DNA of 64,000 bases, from contig CAVVDM010000009.1 in the NCBI GenBank assembly GCA_963746885.1, forward strand, positions 124,001-188,000, given 5' to 3'. A program made the translations under genes and the position numbers. A model generated the notes under the pieces. That model was not told the DNA's origin, ran no database searches, and saw only the letters and a list, made by a program, of their open reading frames with translations. Each line of letters starts with the position of its first letter. Positions within the stretch are counted from its first letter, which is position 1. Shown here in pieces: positions 30,029-38,458 of the stretch. The DNA is from DATARH01 sp963746885. Its GTDB lineage: Bacteria > Pseudomonadota > Alphaproteobacteria > ATCC43930 > CGMCC-115725.

Positions 30029-31377
30029 GGCTCGCGCGCGGCCGGACCCGGCGCTGAACTCGACACGCGCACATCGCCCCGAGCACCGGCCGGGACGGTT
30101 TCGGGTAGCACCGCGTCGGCCAGTTCGGCGTCATCGAAGCAGGCATCGTCGAGGCGCGCCGCGGCGAGATTCGCGAGCCTGAGGCAGGCGCCGGCGAGAT
30201 CCGCCCCGATCAGCAGCGCGCCGTACAGATCGGCTCCGGTCAGGTCGGCGCCGCCGAGGCGGGCGCGCGACAGGTCGGCGCAGATCAGCCGCTCGTTACG
30301 CCGTCCCTCCGGCGACGACATCGGACGCAGGCGCGTCTTGCGCAGCGTGGCGCGGGTCAGGTCGGCGTCGCACAGCCGGGCGCCGTCGAGCCGGGCGCCG
30401 TCGAGGTCGGCGCCGCGCAGATCGGCGCCCGACAGGTCCACCAGTGCCAGCGAGGCGCCATTGAGCCGCGCCGCCGCCAGATCGCAGCGATTGAGGTCGG
30501 CGCCGCGCAGTTCGACGCTGCCGAGATCGGTGCGGCTCAGATCGGCGCCAGCCAAGCAGGCGCGCACGCCTTCGCGGCCTTCGGTGTCGACCCAGCGGCG
30601 ATGCAGCGACAGCGCCGCCTGCAATGGCCGCGGCAGCTGATGCGGCCAGCGCAATTTGCCGCTGCTGCCCGCCTCGGCGGTGTCGGCGCGCGCCAGGTCG
30701 ACGCTGGTCAGGATGGCGCCTGTCAGGTTGGCGCCGGTGAGCCGCGCCCCATCGAGGATCGCCTGTGAGAGATTGGCGCCGCTGAGGTCGGCGTCGGACA
30801 GGTCGGCACCGGTCAGGTTGGCGCGCCGCAGATTGCACCCGGCAAGGTTGGCGCCGGCGAGAACCGCTTCGATCATCATGCAGCCGTTGAAGCGGGCCGC
30901 CCGACAGTCGGCCCGGCGCAGCGAGGCGCGCGCCAGATTGGCGCCCGCGAGATTGGCGCGCACCAGCACCGCATCGTCGAGCCGGGCGCCGGCAAGGTTG
31001 ACGGTGACGAACCCGGCCGCGCCGTCCTGGCGCTGCTGCAGCAGCGCGCCGCCACGCAGATCGGCATCGTCGAGCCGCGCCCCGGCGAGGTCGGCGCCGC
31101 GCATATAGGCGCCGCGCAGATCGGCGGCACTCAAATCCGCGCCGGTCAGATCGGCTTCCTCGAGTTCGGTGGCGCACAAATCGGCGCGGTTGAGCATCGC
31201 GCCGGCCAGCTTTGCCCGGTTGAGATTGGCTCCCGACAGCTTGGCGGCGCGCAGCACGTGCCGGGAGAATTCGGCCCCGGGCAATTCGGCCAGGGTCAGG
31301 TCGAGCCGGGCACCGCCTGCGTTGGACAGCCAGGCGGCGTGGCGGGCGAGTAGGGGCAGCAGTTCGCTGGGGCTCAT
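29923..31377 (-). CDS. Pentapeptide-repeat protein
   Basis: A 484-residue protein built largely of A(D/N)LXX repeats in two blocks: about residues 30-230 and 280-420. They form a right-handed quadrilateral beta-helix. The blocks are separated by a linker containing 'RRWVDTEGREGV'. Such proteins act as DNA mimics, scaffolds or effectors, but none can be assigned here. ATG 31377 was chosen; a TTG 33 bases upstream is possible. The C-terminal tail after 'LADAVLPETVPAG' is low complexity and is encoded on the opposite strand of the hydrolase gene's last 106 bases, since no earlier stop exists. Confidence 0.85.
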   Translation of the reverse strand: MSPSELLPLLARHAAWLSNAGGARLDLTLAELPGAEFSRHVLRAAKLSGANLNRAKLAGAMLNRADLCATELEEADLTGADLSAADLRGAYMRGADLAGARLDDADLRGGALLQQRQDGAAGFVTVNLAGARLDDAVLVRANLAGANLARASLRRADCRAARFNGCMMIEAVLAGANLAGCNLRRANLTGADLSDADLSGANLSQAILDGARLTGANLTGAILTSVDLARADTAEAGSSGKLRWPHQLPRPLQAALSLHRRWVDTEGREGVRACLAGADLSRTDLGSVELRGADLNRCDLAAARLNGASLALVDLSGADLRGADLDGARLDGARLCDADLTRATLRKTRLRPMSSPEGRRNERLICADLSRARLGGADLTGADLYGALLIGADLAGACLRLANLAAARLDDACFDDAELADAVLPETVPAGARGDVRVSSSAPGPAAREPQPAANSAISVLNRSAASYWTQWPAPGTTAKRAAG

Positions 31378-31474
31378 CGCTTGCTCGAAAGATGCGCAGG
31401 TGCCGGTCAACGGCTGCTGCGATATTGAGCATGCAAGCGTAAAGGCCTGGTAAAGCCGCCGGCCCGCCGCGCTC

Positions 31475-32104
31475 TTATCCGTGCGACAGCGGCGCCAGCA
31501 GTAAGTAGCCGTTGAGGGTCAACAGCACACCGCCGACCGCCAGCGCGCCGCTGACGCCAAGAAGCGCGGGCGAGGCGGCGACGATGGCGACCGAGCCGAG
31601 CACGATGGCGATCTGAAACAGCGCCTCAGCGTATTCGAAATTGGGCGTCTGCGCCGCGGCGTGGTCGCGTTTCGCCTCCCATTTCTTTGCCAGGGCCAGC
31701 AGCTCCTTCTTGCCGTTGCCGCTTGCCGGGTCGCTTTCGTAGCGCGCTGCGGTATCGCGGTAACGCTTGACCTGCTTCTCGACCTTGGCGCGCTGCTCGG
31801 GTGACAGCCCGGGGGCTCCGGCCGCCAGCAATTCGAGCTGCTCGGCAGTAGTTTGGTAATGAATTTGGCGGCTATATTTCGACTGGTAGAACGCGTAGGT
31901 ATCGGAAGCATGGATGTTGGCGTTCAGCATTTCCTTGGTCGCGTCGGCGCCGCCCAGCGAGGCGATCGCCAGCAGCATCGCGACGACGCCGACATAGATC
32001 GCGGCGAGGCGGCGGAACCAGTCGTGCTCAGGGTCGTGCGCGGCAGCGTGCCCATGCGGCTCAGCATGTTCGTGAATCTTTTCGGCAATTTCGTGCGCTT
32101 CCAC
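31475..32104 (-). CDS. DUF4337 family membrane protein
   Basis: A 209-residue protein matching DUF4337. The N-terminal cytoplasmic segment is rich in His/Glu (EIAEKIHEHAEPHGHAAAHD). A membrane helix (IYVGVVAMLLAIASLGG) leads into the family motif 'EMLNANIHASDTYAFYQ', then a charged helical middle part and two close membrane helices at the C-terminus. The GTG at 32104 was chosen because GGAGAG precedes it by a proper distance; a TTG eight codons upstream has none. Function is unknown. Confidence 0.85.
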   Translation of the reverse strand: MEAHEIAEKIHEHAEPHGHAAAHDPEHDWFRRLAAIYVGVVAMLLAIASLGGADATKEMLNANIHASDTYAFYQSKYSRQIHYQTTAEQLELLAAGAPGLSPEQRAKVEKQVKRYRDTAARYESDPASGNGKKELLALAKKWEAKRDHAAAQTPNFEYAEALFQIAIVLGSVAIVAASPALLGVSGALAVGGVLLTLNGYLLLAPLSHG

Positions 32105-32295
32105 GTCGCTCTCTCCGGGTTGGCGCAAACCCTTGATCGGGTATGCGAAATGCAGCAGGACCGCGTTTCCGGGCGGCCGCGCCGACGGGAATCCGCTCGA
32201 CCGGGGTCGACCAACAATCTAGCATGTTCGCCGTGACGGTCGCGAGGGTGTGCCGGGCCGGCCGGAGCAGGGGACAGGGGCAGTAACGGTTGACG

Positions 32296-32907
32296 ATGGA
32301 TATCAATCAGCTCATTGCCCATAACGGCACATTTTTCTACTTCGTCGTCTTCATCTGGACCTTCCTGGAAGGCGAAACGATTGTTCTGTTCGCCGGATTT
32401 GCCGCGGCCCAGGGCCTGGTCGATCCGTTGGCGCTGCTGGTCGCCGCCTGGCTCGGCAGCTTTTGCGGCGACCAGTGCTATTTCTGGCTCGGGCGCCAGT
32501 TCGGCGCGTCGCTGCTTGATCGCTTCCCGCGCTGGCGCCATGGCGTCGATACCGCGCTCAATTGGCTCGAGCGCTACGACACCGGGTTCATCCTGACGTT
32601 CCGCTTCGTCTACGGCATCCGCAATTTCTCGTCCTTTGCGCTCGGGCTCAGCGCGGTGCGCTGGAAGCGGTTTCTGCGGCTGAATTTCGCCGCCGCCGCG
32701 CTGTGGGCAGCATGTTTTGTCACGGTGGGCTATTTCCTCGGGCATGCCTGCCGCGCCGTGCTCGGCGACCTCGCCCGCTGGTCCGGCCTCGCGATGCTCG
32801 GCGTCTTTGTCGCGATCGGCGGCGGTATGTGGCTGTTTCATCGGGCTCAGCGGCGGCGCCATCTCAGGGTCCCGCCCGGCATCAAGGCGGTCCTGCCGCC
32901 CTCCTGA
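32296..32907 (+). CDS. DedA family membrane protein
   Basis: A 203-residue DedA/SNARE-associated-domain membrane protein. Members include undecaprenyl-phosphate and other lipid-phosphate translocases that recycle lipid carriers. Seen here are 'FLEGETIVLFAGFAAAQG' (acidic residue needed in the family), the 'GDQCYFWLGRQFG' re-entrant region and 'RFVYGIRNFSSFALG', which holds the conserved arginines. ATG 32296 is preferred to TTG 32290. It is divergent from the DUF4337 gene (191-base gap). Confidence 0.9.
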   Translation: MDINQLIAHNGTFFYFVVFIWTFLEGETIVLFAGFAAAQGLVDPLALLVAAWLGSFCGDQCYFWLGRQFGASLLDRFPRWRHGVDTALNWLERYDTGFILTFRFVYGIRNFSSFALGLSAVRWKRFLRLNFAAAALWAACFVTVGYFLGHACRAVLGDLARWSGLAMLGVFVAIGGGMWLFHRAQRRRHLRVPPGIKAVLPPS

Positions 32908-32916
32908 ACCGGCAGG
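32892..32916. terminator. Bidirectional hairpin between dedA and the SAM-hydroxide adenosyltransferase gene
   Basis: CCTGCCG at 32892-32898 pairs with CGGCAGG at 32910-32916 around an 11-base loop that contains the dedA stop codon. It lies exactly between two convergent stops. No T-run follows on either strand, so strength as an intrinsic terminator is uncertain. Confidence 0.4.
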
Positions 32917-33657
32917 TCAGGCGACGATCGCGACGCTGCGGCCGACGGCAAGGCCGAGTGCCCGGTCGGCGCGCCCACAATTGACCGCGATCTCGACCAG
33001 TCCGTTCGAATTGACGTACCACAGCGGCGCCCCGAGCGGCACCGCCGCGAAGGTCGGTGCCGGCGCCACGACGTGCCCGCCGGCGACGAGGCGTGCATCT
33101 TCGGGCACGGCAGGGCCACGCAGCCCGGTCAGCGCGTTGCCGTAATGGTCGATATAGACGATCTCGGCGAGATCATCGGGCCAGTCGGGTCGGACTGATG
33201 CCGTGGCAGGCCGCGCCAGCGCAGCGGGCATCTCGCCGCGTGCCAACCGCGCCGCCACCGGCGCGAACAAGTCGCGGCCGTGAAAGCTCGCCGACAGCAC
33301 CGGCGGCCGCCACGTGATCTCCCAGCACGAAGGCGGACTGGCGCGTTGCCGGGAGCGGCGCACCACCAGTTCGAACAGGCCGTTGTCAGGGCCGACATAG
33401 AGGCGTCCGGCAGCCTCGACGGCGAGCGGGCGACGCGTGGTGCCGACGCCGGGGTCGACGACGCACAGCAGCACCGTCCCTTCGGGAAACCAATTCGCGT
33501 AGGCCGCCAACAGATAGGCGGCCGGCTTGGGAGCCCCGGCCGGGGCGTCGGCAAACAGCGATATCACCGGTACGCCCGGTGCGGTCTGCTGCAAAACCGC
33601 GGCAACCTGGCCGGTATACGGGCCGGCAAGCCCGAAATCGGTAAACAGCACGATCAT
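32917..33657 (-). CDS. SAM hydroxide adenosyltransferase (DUF62 family)
   Basis: A 246-residue member of the SAM hydroxide adenosyltransferase/halogenase-related family, which hydrolyses S-adenosylmethionine to adenosine and methionine. Seen are 'MIVLFTDFG' at the start, 'VVDPGVGTTRRP' with the DPGVG motif, 'VGPDNGLFE' and the C-terminal 'IDHYGNALTG'. The start ATG at 33657 gives the canonical N-terminus; the frame remains open upstream for over 100 codons, but that part has no family similarity. The fluorinase-specific loop is not apparent. Physiological role in bacteria is poorly known. Confidence 0.88.
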   Translation of the reverse strand: MIVLFTDFGLAGPYTGQVAAVLQQTAPGVPVISLFADAPAGAPKPAAYLLAAYANWFPEGTVLLCVVDPGVGTTRRPLAVEAAGRLYVGPDNGLFELVVRRSRQRASPPSCWEITWRPPVLSASFHGRDLFAPVAARLARGEMPAALARPATASVRPDWPDDLAEIVYIDHYGNALTGLRGPAVPEDARLVAGGHVVAPAPTFAAVPLGAPLWYVNSNGLVEIAVNCGRADRALGLAVGRSVAIVA

Positions 33658-33937
33658 CGCGCGACTATGCGGAGCCCGATGCTCTCCGGCAAGCGGCCTC
33701 GGGCCATCGGCATAGCAGGCTTCGCGGGCACAGCCCTTGCGGTCCGCTAGACGCTGAAAGCACAGGTTTGGCATAGCGCCGCGCGGCGAGCCTCTGAGAC
33801 GGCCAACGCCCAGCGTTACCTTTGAGGGAATCGCGCCACCGTCGGTCGGATCGGCGCATCCTCCCAGAGACATTCTTGCAATTACTGGCGGTTTGCGTAT
33901 CGTCTGCCGCACGAGGGGATGTACTTTGGGGGCGGCG

Positions 33938-34393
33938 ATGAAAAAACTGATTCTGATCGCGGCATTGCTTGTCGCGTGGTCGGCGCAGCCGGGCTGGGCC
34001 AAGAGCAAGGAGAGCCACAGGTGCGCGGCGGTGAACGCGAGCGAGCGCGAGGCGGAGCAGGCGATCCGCTACATCACCGATCTGATGGTCGCCAGCTCGG
34101 CCTGCCAGAACACGACCTATGCCGAATTTGTGCTGCGCAATCGTGAGGCGGTGATCCGCTATCAGAAGGCGATGATCGTGCATCTGCACGGCACCAAGGC
34201 ATTCGACAAGTGGAACACCTCGCTTGCCAATGCGGCGGCATTGCGCCAGTCGGCGCTGCCGACGGCGCAGTTCTGCCAGCAATGGGCGCCGCTGATGAAG
34301 CAGGCCAGCGCCCAGGACATCAAGGCGTTCCGGGCCTATGTGGCGGCCCAGGCAGCCGCGGCCAGCGCGCCGGCCGCCAAGTGCGGCAAGTAG
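33938..34393 (+). CDS. Small secreted protein of unknown function
   Basis: A 151-residue protein with a clear Sec signal peptide (MKKLILIAALLVAWSAQPGWA). The mature part is mostly helical, with cysteines in 'HRCAAVN', 'SSACQNTTYAEF', 'FCQQWAPL' and 'KCGK'. Four cysteines suggest two disulfides in the periplasm. I do not recognise a named domain. ATG 33938 follows a GGGGGCGG stretch. It stands alone, followed by a strong hairpin, which fits a single-gene transcript. Confidence 0.75.
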   Translation: MKKLILIAALLVAWSAQPGWAKSKESHRCAAVNASEREAEQAIRYITDLMVASSACQNTTYAEFVLRNREAVIRYQKAMIVHLHGTKAFDKWNTSLANAAALRQSALPTAQFCQQWAPLMKQASAQDIKAFRAYVAAQAAAASAPAAKCGK

Positions 34394-34415
34394 GCGGCAA
34401 ATAGGCAGCGGCAAG

Positions 34416-34440
34416 CGCGCCGGGAGCTGATCCCGGCGCG
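34416..34440 (+). terminator. Strong GC hairpin after the small secreted protein gene
   Basis: CGCGCCGGGA (34416-34425) and TCCCGGCGCG (34431-34440) form a perfect ten-base stem with the five-base loop GCTGA, 23 bases after the stop at 34393. There is no U-tract, so it is a likely but not certain terminator, as is common in high-GC genomes. Confidence 0.6.
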
Positions 34441-34540
34441 GCCGGCGGGCTGTTGCTGCCGCGTCGACGACTGCACACGGGATCCTCCGCTGCGCGCCGA
34501 AATGCGCTAGAGTGCGCGAAACGGCCGACAGGAGGAGCGT

Positions 34541-35525
34541 ATGGCGCGGATCGTCCTCGGGATGGGTAGCTCGCACACGCCGATGCTGAATGCGCCGCCG
34601 ACCGATTGGCCGCGCTTCATCGAGCGCGATTCGCGCCGCAAAGACCTGCTCGATACCGAAGGGCGGCTGACCAGCTACGAGGCGCAGCTGGCGCATGCGC
34701 CGGCCGGGATCGCGGCGGAAATCGCCCCCGAGCGGATGCGGGTGCGGCACGCGGCGGTCGCGGGCGCGATGGCCCGGCTCGGCGGGGCTCTGCGGGATGC
34801 AAAGCTCGATGCGCTGATCGTCGTCGGCGACGACCAGGACGAGCTCTACCATCACGACAACCTGCCGGGCATTCTCGTCTATTACGGCGAGACGATCCCC
34901 AACGTCCCGCTCGCGCCGGTGGCGGAGCCCAACTGGGGGTGGCGTGCAGCGGCGCGGTGGTACGAGGAGAAAGTGCCGCGCGACTACCCGGTCGATGTGC
35001 GGCTGGCCCGCCACCTGATCGGCGAACTGATCGACCGCGAATTCGACATCGCCACCTCGGACGCGGTGCGCGAGGGCGAGGGCGAGGGCCACGCGGTCGG
35101 CTTTGTCCACAAGCGGATCATGCAGGAAATCGTGCCGATCGTGCCGGTCTGCATCAACACCTATTACCCGCCGAACCAGCCGACGCCCCGGCGCTGCTAT
35201 CGTCTCGGGCAGGCGATTCGCGCCGCGGTCGAACTCCTACCCGGGCGACATCCGGGTCGGCATCATCGGCTCGGGTGGGCTGTCGCATTTCGTCGTCGAC
35301 GAGGCGCTCGACCGCGGCTTCCTCGACCTGCTCGCGCGCAAGGACGCGGCAGCGATCGAGGCGTTGCCGCGCGAAAAGCTCAATTCGGGCAGCTCGGAGA
35401 TCCGCAACTGGATCTGCGTCGCCGGCGCGGTCGAGCATCTGTCGCTCGAATGGTCGCTCTACGAGCCGGGCTACCGCACGCCGGCCGGCACCGGCACCGG
35501 ACTTGGCTTCGCATACTGGTCGTAA
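34541..35525 (+). CDS. Class III extradiol ring-cleavage dioxygenase (LigB family, frameshifted)
   Basis: A LigB-type dioxygenase of about 327 residues, expected to open a catechol- or protocatechuate-like ring with non-heme Fe(II). 'GMGSSHTPML' carries the first iron histidine, 'VVGDDQDELYHHDN' follows, and 'GSGGLSHFVVDEALDRGF' has the catalytic-acid region. One extra C near 35234 (GAAcTCC) shifts the frame; dropping it joins 'AIRAAVE' to 'SYPGDIRVGIIGSGG'. An excellent GGAGGAG site precedes ATG 34541. The next gene, a Rieske oxygenase, starts 11 bases later, so both probably serve one aromatic pathway. Confidence 0.85.
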
Positions 35526-35536
35526 GGGGAAACGTC

Positions 35537-36849
35537 ATGCGCAGAAAAGACAGCGAGGATCTCGTCCGCGTCGGGCCGGGCACGGTGATGGGCGGGCTGA
35601 TGCGCGAATACTGGATGCCGGCGGCGATGTCGTCGGAGCTGGAGGCCGACGGCACGCCGATGCGCCTGATGCTGCTTGGGCGAGCAGCTGATCGCGTTCC
35701 GCGACAGTTCGGGGCGGGTCGGGGTCATGGACCACAAATGCCCGCACCGCTGCGCCTCCTTGTTCCTCGGGCGCAACGAGGAAGGCGGCATCCGCTGCGT
35801 CTATCACGGCTGGAAATTCGACACGGCGGGCAATTGCGTCGACACGCCCAACCTCGCCGGGCATGACGATTTCAAGAAGCGGATCAAGGCCAAGGCCTAC
35901 CGCACGGTCGAGCGCAACGGCCTCGTCTGGGTCTACATGGGCAGCCGCAAGGAGGCGCCGCCCTTGCCGCAAATCGAGGCGACCCTGTTGCCCGACACCG
36001 AGGTCACGATCAATTTCGTGCAGCGCGAGTGCAACTGGATGCAGGCGCTCGAGGGCGACATCGACACGTCGCATTTCGGCTTCCTGCATGCCGGCGGCGT
36101 CGATCCCGACATCGTGCCGGAGGACAGCCTGTTCCGCTACACGGTCACCAACCGGGCGCCCGACTACCACGTCGCCGACACCAAGGCCGGCACGATGTAC
36201 GCCGCCTATCGCGAGGCGGAGCCCGGCAAGACCTACTGGCGCTTCGCCAATTTCATGCTGCCGTTCTGGACCCAGACGCCGCAGGGCAAGTTCACCGAGC
36301 ACCTGCACAACCGCGCCTGGGTGCCGATGGACGACCATCACACGATGTTTGTCAGCCTGACCTGGCGGCAGCACCCGCCCTCGATCGGCCCGGACCGGCA
36401 CGGCAACATGATGCCCGGCTTCAAGCGGGTCTTCGACTATCTGCCGAACACCACCGACTGGCATGGCCGCTGGCGGCTCGACCGCCGCCCGCAGAACGAC
36501 TGGCGGATCGACCGCGAGGCGCAGAAGAACGGCGGCAACTATACCGGCATCGACGGCATCCACGCCCAGGACCAGGCGGTGACCGAGAGCATGGGGCCGA
36601 TCACCGACCATCTGTTCGAGCACCTGGCGCCGAGCGATCGCATGGTGATGGCGACCCGCCGGCGCGTGCTGCAAGGCGGCGCGGGCCTTGGCCAAGGACG
36701 GCACCGTGCCGCCGGGGGTCGACGATCCGGACATCATGTACGCGGTGCGCAGCGGCGATTTCGTCACCGACGGCAAGCTCGGCTGGCGCGACGCCTACGA
36801 AGCGCAAATGCGCGCCGCGGTCCGCCCGCTGAAGATGGCGGCGGAATAG
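35537..36849 (+). CDS. Rieske non-heme iron oxygenase, alpha subunit (frameshifted twice)
   Basis: A ring-hydroxylating or O-demethylating oxygenase of about 437 residues resembling phthalate 4,5-dioxygenase. The Rieske [2Fe-2S] ligands are in 'KCPHRCAS' and 'CVYHGWKFD'; the mononuclear iron site is in 'EGDIDTSHFGFLH'. Extra bases near 35676 (GCTtGGGC) and 36674 (CAAgGCG) break the frame; dropping them gives 'LMLLGEQLIAFRD' and 'RVLQAARALAKDGTVPPG'. AAGGGGA lies before ATG 35537. No dedicated reductase or ferredoxin gene adjoins it. It is convergent with the following hydrolase gene, three bases apart. Confidence 0.85.
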
Positions 36850-36852
36850 CGC

Positions 36853-37643
36853 TCAGGCGGCGCCGACGAAAGCGAGGAACGCGGCGAGGAAGGCGTCCTT
36901 CTGTTCATCAAACGGGGCGTGGCCGGCGTTGGGCAGCACGACGAGGCGGGCGCCGGGGATCAGCGCCCGGTACGCTTCGCCGAATTTGGGCGGCACGAGC
37001 CCGTCCCGGTCGCCCCACAGTAATAGCGTCGGCACGTCGATGCGGTGCAGCCATTTGGCCAGCCCGGGATTGTAGAAACGCGGGCGATAGGCCAGCCGCG
37101 TCACGGTGGCGCGGTTTTTCGCGGCGGCGGCCATGTCGGCCGGGTTCGTAGAAGCCTTGGAAAGGTCGGCGACGCGGCGCGCTGCCCGCTCGGGATCGGC
37201 GAAATAACGCCGCAAATTCTCCTCGACCGGCATGCGGAAGATGTCGGGGATCGGTTCGCCGGCGGCGGTGATGCCGACCGCCCCGACCAGCGTCAGGCTG
37301 GCGAGCCGAAGCGGTGCTGCGCACCGCCATCTCGGCCGCGACCCAGCCGCCGAGCGAAGTTCCGATCAGATGCACCCGCTCCAGGTCGAGCGCCGCCAAG
37401 AGGTCGAGGTGGAAATAGGCGAGGTCGGCGATGTCGTCGAGCCAGGGCGGGTCGTCCGACTGGCCGAAGCCTGGATGCTCGGGCGCAAAAACGGCAAACC
37501 GCTCCGACAGCTCCTCCAGAAACGGCATCCAGCCGGTGTGCCCGCCGGCGCCGTGCAGGAAGACGAGCGGCTGGCCCTGAACCGCCGCGAAACAGCCGGA
37601 CCCTTGCGCCGGCCACGGTCATGGTGTCGATGGTATGCGGCAT
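36853..37643 (-). CDS. Alpha/beta hydrolase (frameshifted twice)
   Basis: A minus-strand hydrolase of about 263 residues in three frames. Assembled order: 'MPHTIDTMTVAGARVRLFRG', oxyanion region 'LVFLHGAGGHTGW' (after removing an extra base near 37569), nucleophile 'LIGTSLGGWVAAEMAVRS', then 'SLTLVGAVGI' (after an extra base near 37306). The C-terminal part holds 'LLLWGDRDGLVPP' and 'LPNAGHAPFDEQ', giving the acid and histidine. It resembles C-C bond hydrolases that follow extradiol cleavage, fitting the neighbouring dioxygenases, but it lies on the opposite strand. Substrate is inferred only. Confidence 0.78.
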
Positions 37644-37660
37644 GTCAGCCCCCGACATCG

Positions 37661-37746
37661 TCGTGCCCGGGCTTGTCCCGGCCACCCACGCCCTCGGTTT
37701 GGCACAATATCAAAGACGTGGATGGCCGGGACAAGCCTGGGCATGA
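37661..37746. repeat. Extragenic palindrome with 30-base arms
   Basis: The arms at 37661-37690 and 37717-37746 are inverted copies differing at three positions; the core CTTGTCCCGGCCA is exact. The 26-base loop is AT-richer. The style (CCGGGCTTGTCCCGG near a CATCCACG-like end) resembles the repetitive extragenic palindromes common in Bradyrhizobium-like and other alphaproteobacterial genomes. It lies between the hydrolase and GST genes and could form a strong RNA hairpin. No second copy was noticed in the window. Confidence 0.75.
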
Positions 37747-37820
37747 CCGAGAGTGAGCGATTGCCCCGCGGCGGCCATCATGCGAGGCTCCGGCGAGTTC
37801 ACCGCAGAGGATCCAGGGCC

Positions 37821-38435
37821 ATGCTCAAGATCTATGGCATTCCGCGCTCGCGCGCCTTCCGCACGCTGTGGATGGCGAAGGAATTGGGGCTCGAATACGA
37901 GAACGTCCCGATCGACATGGGCAAGGGCGAAACCCGCACCCACGAATTTCTCGCGATCAACCCCAACGGCCACATCCCGGCGATCGACGACGACGGCGTC
38001 ATCCTGTGGGAGTCGATGGCGATCAACCTCTATCTCGCGAAGAAGCACAGCCGCGGCACCCTCTACCCGATCCGCTTCGAGGACGAAGCGCGCACCTGGC
38101 AGTGGAGCTTCTGGGGCATGACCGAACTCGAGCGCCCGGTGCTGACCGCGATGTTCCACCGCGCCCTCCTGCCCGAGGACCAGCGCGACCCGGCGCTCGC
38201 CGACCGGTGCGAGAAGGAACTCGGCCGGCCGCTGATGGTGCTCGACAGCGTTGTCGCCGCCACGCCCTACCTGCTCGGCGAGCATTTCTCGGTCGCCGAC
38301 CTCAATGTCGCGAGCATCCTGTCGTGGGCGCGGCCGGCGCGGATCGACCTCTCGCACGTGCCGAAAATGGCCGACTGGCTGAAGCGCTGCGCCGAGCGGC
38401 CGGCCGCTCGCGCCGCCCGCGACCTGCAGCGGTAA
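37821..38435 (+). CDS. Glutathione S-transferase family protein
   Basis: A 204-residue GST. The N-terminal thioredoxin domain has 'YGIPRSRAFRTLWMAKELG', cis-proline strand 'NPNGHIPAIDDDG', and the Glu-Ser glutathione motif in 'LWESMAINLYLA'. The C-terminal helical domain has 'LLGEHFSVADLNVASILSWA', with the N-capping serine-aspartate motif. It differs clearly from the GST at 18302. It follows the extragenic palindrome and precedes a lactonase-fold gene by 23 bases. A role in aromatic-degradation chemistry (for example ring-product isomerisation or dehalogenation) is possible but unproven. Confidence 0.9.
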   Translation: MLKIYGIPRSRAFRTLWMAKELGLEYENVPIDMGKGETRTHEFLAINPNGHIPAIDDDGVILWESMAINLYLAKKHSRGTLYPIRFEDEARTWQWSFWGMTELERPVLTAMFHRALLPEDQRDPALADRCEKELGRPLMVLDSVVAATPYLLGEHFSVADLNVASILSWARPARIDLSHVPKMADWLKRCAERPAARAARDLQR

Positions 38436-38458
38436 GCGAACAGGATGACCGGCGGGCG

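Noticed and set aside
33658..33937. Possible tRNA or small RNA in the gap before the small secreted protein
   Set aside because: No cloverleaf, CCA end or strong paired structure could be drawn.
32917..34008. N-terminal extension of the SAM hydroxide adenosyltransferase up to 34008
   Set aside because: The family N-terminus (MIVLFTDFG) begins at 33657 and the extension has no similarity to the family.
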